DNA of 64,000 nt from assembly GCF_030936135.1 (NCBI RefSeq), contig NC_082620.1, forward strand, positions 1,550,001 to 1,614,000, in the 5' to 3' direction. The stretch comes from Gavia stellata (taxonomy: Eukaryota > Chordata > Aves > Gaviiformes > Gaviidae). A model generated the notes under the pieces. That model made no database searches and had not been told where the DNA came from. It saw only the letters and a list, made by a program, of their open reading frames with translations. Both the position numbers and the translations under genes were made by a program. This document shows, in pieces, positions 53,910 to 64,000 of the stretch. The first letter of the stretch is position 1. Every line of letters starts with the position of its first letter.

Positions 53910-56900
53910 GTGAGGGCGGCTGCTTGGGGCGGCGCGGGCGGGCTCGGGGCGGCGGGGGGAGAGGGGGAGGCGGCGCGGCGGCGCTTGAGGAGGCGGTGGG
54001 GCGCGGCCGGCGGGGCGGCGGGCCCGGAGCGCCTGCTAGGCCTCTTAAAGGGACTGTGGCCTCGCTCGGCGTGGGGGGGGGCTGCAGCCCGGCCCTAACC
54101 GCTCCCCTCTTCTTCATCCCCCGGTGCCGGGGCTGCCGCAGGGAGCCGCTCCCTGCCCGTCCTTCCGCCCCCGTTTTCACTCGCTCTCCCAACGCCCCCC
54201 CACCCCCCGGCCTTGTGGGGCTGCGGACAGGGCGGTAGTGGCTGGTCAGTGTGGGTTGTAGCCGAGCCCGGAACAAAGCTCCTGCTGCCGGGGAGCATGC
54301 GGTAGGTGCTGGGGGGATGGCGTGCAGCCTGCTCCCTCTGCCGAGGGGCTCCGAGAAAACGTGCCTCCCCGGCGTCACGTTAGCCCTCGCAGGGCCTCTG
54401 GGGAGAGGCGGGTGGGCTGCATCTCGCGGGGTGTAGCAGGGGAGCTGGGGGTTCCCATCAAAAGCCCTTTCTCCCCTTTGCTCGAGACGAACGTGTTTCT
54501 TCATTACGACAAATTGTGGGGAGTCTGAGTACGGCCTAGTGCAGCTTCCAGTGTTGTAGCTGAAGTTCTCGCCTGCTTTTAATAACCGGCTCAATAGCTG
54601 AAGTTTTCATCACGTCTCTCATGCTGAGAGACTCTGAAGCACTTCTGTGTGTTGCGCTTGCAAAATAAAATCATTATTTTAGCAGGAGTGTGGGCGAGTG
54701 ATCTGCGGGGTATTCACAACAGCATGACGAGAGAAAGGAAACCGTCTCTGCCAGGCGAACTTCTGTTTTAATAAGATCAGAGGGCAGGAGGGCTTTGTAA
54801 CAATGACTTGGTGAGAAGACCGAATTTGATTCTGGTCAGGAGGTTGGATTACCGCTGGCCAGAAAGAGTGTAGCAAAATAGAGCCTGTAACTCAATGCCC
54901 TCGCCAAGCAGCGTGAGAGATGCCAGCAGCAGGCTGGCAGCGTAAGCAAAGCGCTCGCCCTCCCGTCTTGCCAATGCCGTGAGACTGCAATCATAGGAAG
55001 CCTCGCGGCGGGTGGCAGAGTTAATTCCGGCGCTTGTTAAATCGTTCCATGAAGGGACATAGCTTGTGTCTCGGGAGCCGATGATACCTGTGGCCTTGAG
55101 TAATGGTTTAAAATTGTAGGGCTGCTCAAATCCCAGCCATCAGTTGTCTTTCCTCTTTGTCCTTTCAGCTTGTACCATTTAGGCGTTCTTTTAAAGCCCT
55201 TAGAAGGAAAAATCTCTGTCACTTGTCCTTTCTCACATCCTTTTCCAGTCCAAACTGCTCAGAATTCGTGTTCATAAACTTGGCGGTGCTTGTGCTGCTG
55301 AGCAGAGAGATTTCTTGAGGAGCTGCTGCCACGCTTGCAGCTGCTTTTGCAGTTGTCGGGGCTTTGGATGTCTGCAAAAGCAGTTGGAGCAACGAGAAAA
55401 GTGAGCTGTCTGCAGCATGAGTTCTTCTTACGTAAGAGAAGAGATGGGAGCTGCCTTCTGGCATCCATCATGGTTTAGAAAGGTCATTTTCAAACCCTGC
55501 CTGGCAGGAAGGAGACCCTCTGCTGCTGATGATGGCTGCAGGAAGCAAAAAGCTAAGCTGGATGGAGCAGAGGAGAGCCTAACCTCGTCTTGTCTGGCAT
55601 TTTTCGTGGTCTGAGTGGATGCCAGTGCAGTCGGGGACTGCAGGCTCTCTGTGCTGCCACAGAAATCAAAGCTACCGGAGGTAGGCAGGTTGAGAAAAGA
55701 GGAAGAGAGGGCAGGAAGAGGCTCCACTGTAGAGCAGACAGCGTGACTGACTTGCTTGTTAGCAGTTGAAAGAGATTTTGGGCACACCTGCTGTTCTCTG
55801 TGCCTCAAACCCTGCTGCAGTTGTCGGGTGGGAGAGCTGGGGAGCTGCCCTGACGAGATGGGCCTTCTGTTGAAGGTGTGAGGGGAGAAGTCATGCGTGG
55901 GAAGAATGCATGAGCTGGCCTGGTCCTGTCATCGCAGAGGGGGTTTTTTTTGTCTTAAGGAATTTCCTGTATTTTCTTCTTCCACCTTTATCTTATTTGG
56001 TGTGAGTCTGAGGCAGCATGAGACAGATCCCGATGTAAAGGTGTGAGATGTGATCTCCCTGGTCGGTACTCCAGAGGAATACGCAATAAAGCATTAAACA
56101 TAAAACGTAAAAGACGCCAAGGAGCAGCTTTAAACATGTACTCTTCTCCTAATACCTTTCACAGTTGAGAACCCGAGTTGTTATTTTTTTAGCCCCTTCG
56201 GCACATCTCTGAGGAAACACTAGAGATGTAGCAGGAGATCCATTGTGGGCTTCTGAGATTCGTTGCCTGCTTCTTGGCATGTAATTTTTTAATATTCCAC
56301 CCAGAGGATGTTCCTTAGGACAGGAAGGACATCAAAGTTTCAGCGCTGGTCCTTTTTTGTGTGTGTAGTTTTTGGTGTTAGGCTGCGAACTTCTACTCTA
56401 GATCTTAAAGAAGGCAGTTCTCAGCAAGAGGCAGTTTTGGGCTGACCAGAGATGCTGTGGCCTCCAAGTTATAATGTCACCTCGTTTAGCTTTTGCAGAG
56501 CTGACGTCCAAAACAGGCAGCACTAAAATCTGAATAGGGTGAGGGAAAACCCCAAAAAACCTGACACAGACTTTCTGCTTTGGTTTGGTCAGTCAGTAGC
56601 TGTAGAACAGATCCTCAAGGTTTTTTGGGTGGTTTTTTTTTTTTGGTCTTTAACGTGGCTTCTGTTTGTCTTTTAGTCTTCTGTGTCATCAGTATTACCC
56701 AGTGCTTGCCAGAAAAAGGAGCAGCTCCTTGGGTATGTGCCATCCCTCGAGTGACCATATGCCAAGCAGATCCCTCTGCTCCTGCAGCTTTGCCTACCCC
56801 AGGAGTCCTGCAGGCACAGCGGTGTTAATGCTGGTGCAGCAGAACTCCGTGGGGCCTCTAGACCTGTGTTATCTAATTGGTATCTAATTAAATCTTCGAA

Positions 56901-59900
56901 ATCACTGTGAAATGGGGAGGGGTTTGCTTGTCTGTCAGTTACAGATGGAAAATCAGTGCGTGAAGAACGAATGAGTTGTCTAAGTTACGAGTAAGGATCG
57001 AAGTGCCAGGCTTCAAAGACCCAGTCTGGGTTAATAAACACTAATATGACTTAATGCCTGGCTTGTTTTTCTTTTATGTGGCCTAGCTGGCTTTAGGGAA
57101 GAGGGAAATCACAAATGAGAGGTCTATTTGTGACACGGGAGTCTATTTAACTGGTTAAACTAATAATTAAATGTCAGGTGGGAAGCTGGGCTCCGAAACT
57201 GGAGTGGAAGCCCTGTGTCCAGGGTCACAGGTAATGCTCAGCCCTGAGCTGGCACTCTTCAGCTGGATTGATTGCTTATTCCTTTGTGAACTAGAATTTG
57301 AGCATCGTCTTAATTAGTAAACTTATTTCAAGTCAGAATCCATGCAGATAAAAATATTAGTCTGGCAACCCACAACAGTTTAAAAAAAGCGATCCCCTTG
57401 TGTATCTTTTTTTTTCCACTCCAGTTTGCTGATGGACAGTTTGCAGGGCAGTTAGCTCCCAGCTGCTGCACACAACCTCTCTGCTGGCGCTTAAAACTTA
57501 TCCTACCATAGTCCAGAGTCTCGGTCCCTTGGTTAGACTGCGTCTTGCTTCACCGATTGCCACCAGAAAGAGAAAACCACCCGATCATCTGATAACCAAC
57601 CGCTTGGGGAGGATGTGAGCAGCCGAACATGGGTGGCTGAGCTTTGTCCCTCGTGTGTGGGGATGGTGATTGTCACCTGCTGGTGTCACGGCACTTTGTG
57701 AGGACCGTTCACCTGAGGTTTGCAAAAAAACCCCCTTGTTTCTATCGTCTCTAAATTGGTCGACGTGCAAGTGGCAGAGAGGACTGCCCGCCTTGGATTT
57801 CACCCTCCAGCAAAGACAGTGCATTCACTGGTTACAAAGGGCTGAATCGAGGTTTTTTGGCTAGGATTGCTTTGAGTTGCTAAATATGATCAAAGTACAG
57901 AGAAGTCAAAAGGAAAATATTTCAGAGTGTAACGCTGTGACCTCTGGTCTGCTAACTACTTGTGTGATCAGAGGATGAGTTAGCAGGGTTTTGGCATGAA
58001 GGAACTGTACACTGGAGGGAACCTGTGAGGATAACTGCTGATTTTTGATGTCAGGGCTGTGAGGATGGGTTTTGATTTCACGGACCAAAATGATTTTTGT
58101 AAAACTTGTACTGAATATTTGCTTTAGGTGTTTGTAATTGGTCAAAAAAAAATCTTGAAACTGGGAAACGGAAGTTTCTGTTCCTGCTGCTCAGCATTGC
58201 TTAGGCAGAGGTAGTTTATTTGATGAGAAAGCGATGCTTGTAGGTTGGGAATGAACAGGCACCTTAATACCATGAAGCGAATACCGGGTTTGGGATATTG
58301 CAGCAAGTCCTGCGTGGGCCTGCCCGGGTCACTCAGGAGCAGTCTCTGTTTCGTACCTGCTCTCGCCGACCTTGATGAGCATCTGGATGTGCTGACTGAC
58401 CCTGCGCGGGGCTGTGGGTGCAGGAGACAAGGGTGATCCTCTGGATTAAGGGATGTACTGATGCCTTTGTGAAATAACGTGGAAATTAGAGGGCTTTTGC
58501 TAGGTTTTAGCCTCTGTTTTTTTTTTTCCTAGATTGATAAGGGTGTAAATATATTCCCGATCTGGATCTCCGAGGAGTGTCTGTGCGACCTGCCTGCCGC
58601 AGGAGGTGCAAAGGGTGAGGAGGGAGAAGGAGCTGCAGCGCTCCCAAATGCTTTTCCCCCCTCCATAACATGCTGGGAATACCGTGTGGCGCCTGCAGGC
58701 TTGTTCCCAAAAATACTCTCGTGTCTTGTTTCTCAATATCCTAGCTGCCGAGAAGCGTTATCTACCTATGGAAGATGTAAACGCCAGTGCAGTTTAAAAG
58801 CATCTGTGGCTTTCTTGGGTACGGTCCACTGCCAGGATTTAACGTAAGCAGAGTAACTTGGAGAATTAATTAATGGAGCAGTCTGATTCCCAATAGCCTC
58901 AGGAATTGGAATGTTCCAGTAATTAATAGAAGATTAACTTATCTTCAGAGGAAAGAAATAGGTAGCTAACGAGGAGTCACCTCGGAGATATCTTAGGATT
59001 ATCTGCTTCTGCTTTTACTTGATGGTGGTTTTGGTGAAGCAGTGAGTTAGATACTTGCAGCTGTAAGTTGTTGGGTACCCATGAACAGCTTTGGTAACCT
59101 CAGATGTTAAAACCTATTTTTTTTTTCCTAAAGAAGAGAACATTAACCAGGCCTTGAAGTTTATCTCCTGTCCTTTAGAAGATGTCAGAGTATCTGATGG
59201 TGCTTTTACTAAGCAGCCGAGGCTTTGTTTTTAGTGTTGGTGTGGGAGGATGCAACTCTAAGCTAAATTCCCTCTTTCTGGGTTTGATCTTACACATTAT
59301 TTGAGTGAGCAAGGATAGAAGGTTGTGTTTGGGAATAATCTCCAGTAAATACATCAAAGAACGTGGTTAATGGTTTTCTAGAGCTGCATATTTGAAATGT
59401 TATCAAGTGTCTAGGAGAGCACAGCTTCCTTTATGGGTGACCATCCTGTGCTCTGTCAGGAGGGCTGGTAGGTATCTTCTCTCGATTTCTGCAAAGTAAC
59501 CTAATTTTGGAGGTAGAGGGGGGAAAAAATCCTAGTGTAAGGGATTTATAGGAAGCCCAAGTCTCTGCCTTGCTTTGATCATTCAGTCATGGTTACTCAC
59601 TGAACTTGAAATAAAAAATAGCCAGCAGTTATCTTGTTATTCCTTTCTCCCGTATCAGTAGAGCTTGGAGCTGCTGTTATTTAGTCTATTTAGAGAGTCT
59701 TTGCTGGCAACGATGGAAGGATAATTCTTTATACGTGGGAAGGATAATTCTTTATACGTGTCCGACGCATTACAGTTATTCCAACAAAGTTCTTTAGACA
59801 ACAGCTCGGGCTGACTCGGGCCTCTCACTCTGCTTTGCAATACGCTCGTGAACTGGGTTTGCTTGGGAACGTGCCTAGACCCCGTGTGAAACCGTGATCC

Positions 59901-62900
59901 GTAGGGGCATCCCTTCCTGAAGGGCATGTATCTGGGGTGTCGAGGGGCGCATCCATCTCCAACTTGCCAAAATTATCAGCTATATTGGTTATTTAGGATG
60001 ACAGACCATAGGAGTGTCGGATCTAAGCAGCAGGTTTGTGTCTTAGTGTCTGTATCTAACTGCTTTCCAAGAGGTATTTTATTGATCCTTTTATGCGTTG
60101 CTATTTTTCTCAGGGTTAAAGGGTAGGAAGGATGCCTGTGATGGGGCTGGAGTTCAGTTTCCATTACGTCCTCATCTACAAATGCGGCTTAAATGTCAAA
60201 GAACAGTGTCTTCTTCATGCTGTTTGTTTGGGTCCTTTTTAGTATCTAGACATAATAGCCCTAAAAATAGTTTGTTGAGATTCTTTACTAATCTTTGGGG
60301 AGGGTGTTTTGAATGGGGGTGTAAATGAGGCTTAGTTTTTAGTTATATAAATAAGTTTGTTTGGGAGATGAAAGCTAGGAGAGCCTCCTAGGAAGATTAA
60401 TAACTGTTTTTTGTACAGTGTGACCTGCCTGGCTACTGGGTACGTGCAGCGTGATGTCCTCAAAGGCCAAGTCTAATTGCCTCTCCTGTGAGCTCGTGCC
60501 TTTGGGTTGTTGTAGTGCTTCTGGCACTTGCCCTGTAAGTCAGCTCCTAATTTGATCTCGTCACCCACACTGCTTGGTGACAATGTGACATAGCAGTGGA
60601 AAGGGAATGACATCAGCAGACGAACAGATCTGTGCAGAGCAGCGGCAGGGATTTTCTTTTTTTTTAATTAAGAATAAGCCATGCCAAAGTGTTTCTGCTT
60701 CTTGAGCTTGTAGATTTGTGCAGCATGATCCCCGTCATGAACTGCTAGCTGTGTGAGGCTGCTCATGTCTTGGGTTGTTTTCGCAGGGTGATTAAAGGCT
60801 GCCCATTTGAATTGGCAGTGCTCTTCATGTTCAAATGCCTCCATACCTACAATTCCAAACATAGTAGTATTAAACACCGAGAGTTTGCAGTGCAGTGGCT
60901 TTTGCTGAGAAAAGGCTGGGTCAATCCCTGCGTTTAAAAAGAAAACACGACTTCTAACACATCAAGAGATGCGTGTGAGGTGGGGAGCTGCTTTTTTACG
61001 TTAGCCATCCACTTTGAATACAAAGGAAGACTTTTTCTACCCAAGAGTTCAGTGGATATCTGGAGGCAGCTGGAATCCCCTCAGCAGCACTGGGAGGATC
61101 GTGTAAGACTAATGGTTGTTTGGAAGGAGTGAGTGTGATACATGTATATTTGGTGGGGATGATTGTTTTATATTATTCTGCCAGGATTTCTACGTGTGGA
61201 GGAAGCCTGTTGTTTTGGAGAGTACATAGTGGTTCGAACAGCCGTTGATGTTATAACTTGGAGAATATTTTAGCTGCCTGTTACTTTGCTCCTTGGTGAG
61301 GAGCTCCCCAGGTGTGGAGCGACTGTCGAGCCTGCATGCAGTGGCTTATGAACCAGGACTGTGCCCATTTGCTTAGCGGCTGCTGGCAATTGCGGAGGGA
61401 TGAGAGGCGAAAATACAGAGTATTTTGCAAGAAGTGGTCTGCAAAGGAATAGGAAGGAGTGAAACTGAGACTCTAAAGGGCTCATTTGGGGAGGGGTGTC
61501 AAGATGGCAGAGTTTGAAGGATTCCTTCGAGTAAGTTTGCATGTGTTGAACAAATTAAAAAGCTGGTGGTTTTTTGTTTTTTTTTTTTTTTCTGGTAGGG
61601 GAAGCTGCAGGTTCTGGCGTCAGAGGATGCAGTCGGAGGAAGTGTGAGGGTGTGAAGAGCTGTCCAGCAGCTCTCAGAGTCAGTGTGACAGTCATGTTAA
61701 TCAGAGTGTTTTTCAGATGCTGAGGTCGAGCTGACGCTTTGCAATTACAGGATCTCGTAGTCCGATGTATGGACTGTGACTTTAGCCCCAGGACTGACCT
61801 GCAAAGCCACCAGGAATGTAGAAATGTGGCTTTTGTCAAAGCCATCTCTCCTCTGCCAGGAAAGAGAGGGGAGAGCAGGATGGGGCCTTCCTCGCGGCTA
61901 CCATGTGGCTCGTCATACTTTATTTCCCCATGGTCCTTGCTGCGGGCTGTAGAGCTTGTCTGCCCTAGTCGAGTGGTTCAGCACTGTGGTTCTGAGTCGC
62001 AGCTGGCTTCGTAGTCGCTGTGCGGTGCTGAACTCTAAGTGAAATGAGTTGAGATGCTCTTGAGCATGCTTTCTCCCCCTCTCCACCCTGTCTTCCTGTC
62101 GTTCCTCTCCCCCACGCGCTGAAGTGTTTAATAAGGGATATTTAAGGAAGCTTCCTTCCAGTCCACCACTTCCAGGAGGCCCTGGGGAGGCGGGGTTAAC
62201 TATTTGAGTTTGAAAAAGTGTTTTAAAGACTATTCTATAGCCGGATATAACCTCTTCTGGCGTGGCGCGGGCAGATGAGCTAACCCCTTCCCCTTAATTG
62301 GACTTTCATTGTTTGCCGCCAGCCGCTCTACAATGTCTCCATCCTTGCTGGGATATCCGTTTCCCTGCAGCCTGTTCCTGGACAGCCATTATTCTGTCTT
62401 TGCAGGCAGCTGATGCGCATTTTCTCCGTCCTCCTGAGCAGCATTGCGATGGGATTTTCTTCCCAGTCCTCTTGAAGGAAACTGCAGGTGTGTTTGCCCT
62501 CGATGGGAGGCTGTAGCTGTGACCTGGCCTTCAGCTCAATGTCACATCAAGCCCCTGGCTGGTTTTGTCCTTACAAATCACCTGTCACTTCCCAGTACAG
62601 AGTTTGGTAGAAAATTCAACCTCCCACCCGCCGTTTGTCTTCCCAAAATGGTTTGTAACTATTCCCTTCTAGGTGGAAGCTACTGTGGGCTGTTGGCCCG
62701 TGTAGCTGTGTGACCAAGAGCAAACACTGTGGTTTGGCATCTTGTAGCAACTCGCGTTCATTCCCTGCTTACTGGGGCATCGGGGAATTGCCGTGCGAAC
62801 CAGTTTCTTCACTGGGTTGCGCCTGCTGTGGTTTTTGACAGCAGGGTAGGCTCCGCTGGCAGCAAGCTTTCAGTGTAGTTAAGCAAACCGGCCTGAAAAG

Positions 62901-63986
62901 TAGAGCAGCTGTGTCCTGCCAGAAGCTTGGAATTTCCTTCAGTATTGCCAGTTATCAGCTGGCGAAACTAGGACAGTCTCAGGTAGTTTTCTTTTTCTCC
63001 TCTTCATTGATGATGAAATAAAACACGTAGCTGTTTCGGAGGCTCTTTTATAATAGCATCAGCAGTCACGAGAATCTAAAGAGTATCAGCGAGGTTGGGG
63101 AAGGTTGCCTAAAGAGAGACTGGGGCTGAAAGCTGGCTTTATTTTTCTATTTAGTAAAGTGTCTCTGCATAATTGCTCCGATTGCAAAACGTAAACACCT
63201 TTGCTAAGGCAGATGCAAGCCTTGGACAGAAGTTGACATGCTTAAAGCCATGCTCTGTTGGCATTCAGGGGTGATTAATAAGTCTTTCCGCCGATTGATG
63301 ACTCGGCAGCTGTGTTGCAAAGGGAAGGAGAAGCGCAATAAGGCTGTGCTCCGGCGAGTTCTTGGGTGCATGTCAGGCAGGGCAGGGACTTTTTTGTGAA
63401 GGAGGGTTATTGCAGCAAGCAGCAGGAATGCGGACCTGCCAGCTAGTCCTCCGAATGGCTGCTGGCTCCGGGGCTGAGCTGCCCCACTGAAATCAAGCGC
63501 ATGGACTGATGTAGATCACCCCGGACGGTTGCTGCTGCTGCTTCTCTGCCCAAGAGGTTTGGCGCTGGTTCCTGCTTGGATCTGGGAATACCTTGCTGCG
63601 TATTCCTGTGGCTCTTTACCCTTAACAGAGCTTTCTTGCCAGCTGAAGTCCTTAAAATGAAAGATGAACGCCTCGCAGTTGCCCTCTCACCGCTACAGGC
63701 AAAATCCACAGCCTGCTGTAGGTGTATTAATGGCTACGCTAGAATATAGGTGGTGGCTTTGCTTTTCTCTGCTTCTGGATTTGCAAGTCATCCTCAGACG
63801 GAGGCGCACGCTCTCTCTGTCCCCTTTTTAGTATCGCTGTACGGAAGGGTGAAATTAAATGTGTGCGCAGCCAGGCTCAAACTCCTATCTCCAAGACGAG
63901 CCTTCAGGATTTTATTTTTATCTCCTTCCTTTCTAGGAAATAGACAGACGGTTGGAAAAGAAGCTGAAGATCACGCAGAAGGAAAG
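53859..63986 (+). CDS. SZRD1: SUZ RNA-binding domain-containing protein 1 (partial, 5' two exons)
   Basis: A small protein (about 152 residues in human) with SUZ and SUZ-C domains, putatively RNA-binding and reported to restrain cell proliferation. The coding join here is 53859-53909 plus 63937-63986, giving 33 codons and two bases. Residues 1-17 are MEDEEVAESWEEAADSG and residues 18-33 are EIDRRLEKKLKITQKE, both matching the family N-terminus. The start ATG lies in AAAATGG, a good context. The SUZ domain proper and the C-terminus are encoded to the right of the window. It is divergently arranged with FBXO42, as in human. Confidence 0.96.
53910..63936 (+). other. SZRD1: SZRD1 intron 1 (10 kb)
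   Basis: 10,027 bp. The first 500 bases belong to the CpG island. It contains a perfect 23-bp tandem duplication (59715-59760) and several T runs (for example near 56632-56644 and 61575-61590). No gene, RNA or mobile element was recognised. GC falls off quickly after 54.5 kb. Confidence 0.9.
59715..59760. repeat. Perfect 23-bp tandem duplication
   Basis: GGAAGGATAATTCTTTATAC plus GTG occurs twice without a gap or a mismatch (59715-59737 and 59738-59760). The lack of divergence suggests a recent event. Confidence 0.95.
63937..63986 (+). CDS. SZRD1: SZRD1 exon 2
   Basis: 50 bp encoding residues 18-33 and two bases of codon 34, starting after TCCTTTCTAG and ending at AG|GTAATG. The basic-acidic stretch IDRRLEKKLKITQKE is conserved in vertebrates. 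Codon 34 (AG plus a base from exon 3) would be Ser or Arg. Confidence 0.95.
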
Positions 63987-64000
63987 GTAATGATGCTGCG
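63987..64000 (+). other. SZRD1: Start of SZRD1 intron 2
   Basis: The first 14 bases of the next intron, cut by the window edge. Confidence 0.9.

Larger units (their letters stand above)
53560..54430 (+). promoter_or_regulatory. SZRD1: CpG island and TATA-less promoter of SZRD1
   Basis: A strong CpG island covering SZRD1 exon 1 and the start of its first intron. It has four NRF1-type sites in the 160 bases before the start codon and a (GGC)n run (53831-53846) in the likely 5'UTR. No TATA box is seen. Transcription probably starts between about 53700 and 53830. Confidence 0.8.

Noticed and set aside
53854-54594. A 246-codon minus-strand open frame opposite SZRD1 exon 1
   Set aside because: It is the complement of a CpG island; low-complexity Pro/Arg/Ala content is typical of GC-rich DNA with few stop codons, and SZRD1 is clearly coded on the other strand.
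61766-61819. A zinc-finger-like CMDCDFSPRTDLQSHQEC in SZRD1 intron 1
   Set aside because: Spacing between the second Cys and the Phe is too short for a C2H2 finger, the last ligand is Cys after two residues, and it is a single isolated hit in a short frame.

Overview
This window is vertebrate nuclear DNA, most probably from a bird. Two coding genes are recognisable by protein sequence, both split by ordinary GT-AG introns. Interspersed repeats are sparse, the only clear mobile element is a CR1 LINE 3' end, and the promoters lie in CpG islands. Turtle or crocodilian DNA is not excluded by these signs, but the low repeat load and compact introns favour a bird. No bacterial, viral or CRISPR-type sequence was seen.

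Layout: positions 1-620 hold a GC-rich minisatellite with a higher-order (204-bp period) structure. From about 860 to 51,430 the minus strand carries essentially all of FBXO42 (F-box and Kelch protein, also called JFK). A non-coding first exon ends at 51,258. Nine coding exons lie between 35,555 and 2,888, followed by a long 3'UTR that probably ends at a poly(A) signal near 880. The joined reading frame is 2,136 bp (711 residues plus stop) with every exon junction in phase. The introns are large (15.7, 2.4, 7.1 and 18.0 kb, then five shorter ones of 0.1-1.1 kb) and mostly empty of recognisable features.

From 50.9 to 54.4 kb lie two CpG islands about 2 kb apart. The first drives FBXO42 leftward. 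The second drives SZRD1 (SUZ RNA-binding domain containing 1) rightward from the start codon at 53,859. The SZRD1 island has a cluster of NRF1-type sites and the FBXO42 island has one more. A triplet of YY1-type sites lies just outside FBXO42. SZRD1 is partial: exon 1 (17 codons), a 10.0-kb intron and exon 2 (63,937-63,986) are present, and the rest lies beyond the right edge.

The two genes are an ancient head-to-head pair, as in human 1p36. FBXO42 is a substrate receptor of an SCF ubiquitin ligase; SZRD1 is a small putative RNA-binding protein. Nothing here shows that they work in one pathway. No new multi-gene system is visible. The most unusual unexplained item is a 101-bp, codon-like, GC-rich block with splice-site-like ends on the + strand inside FBXO42 intron 1 (40,210-40,310), which may be an undescribed exon or a fragment of a copied gene.
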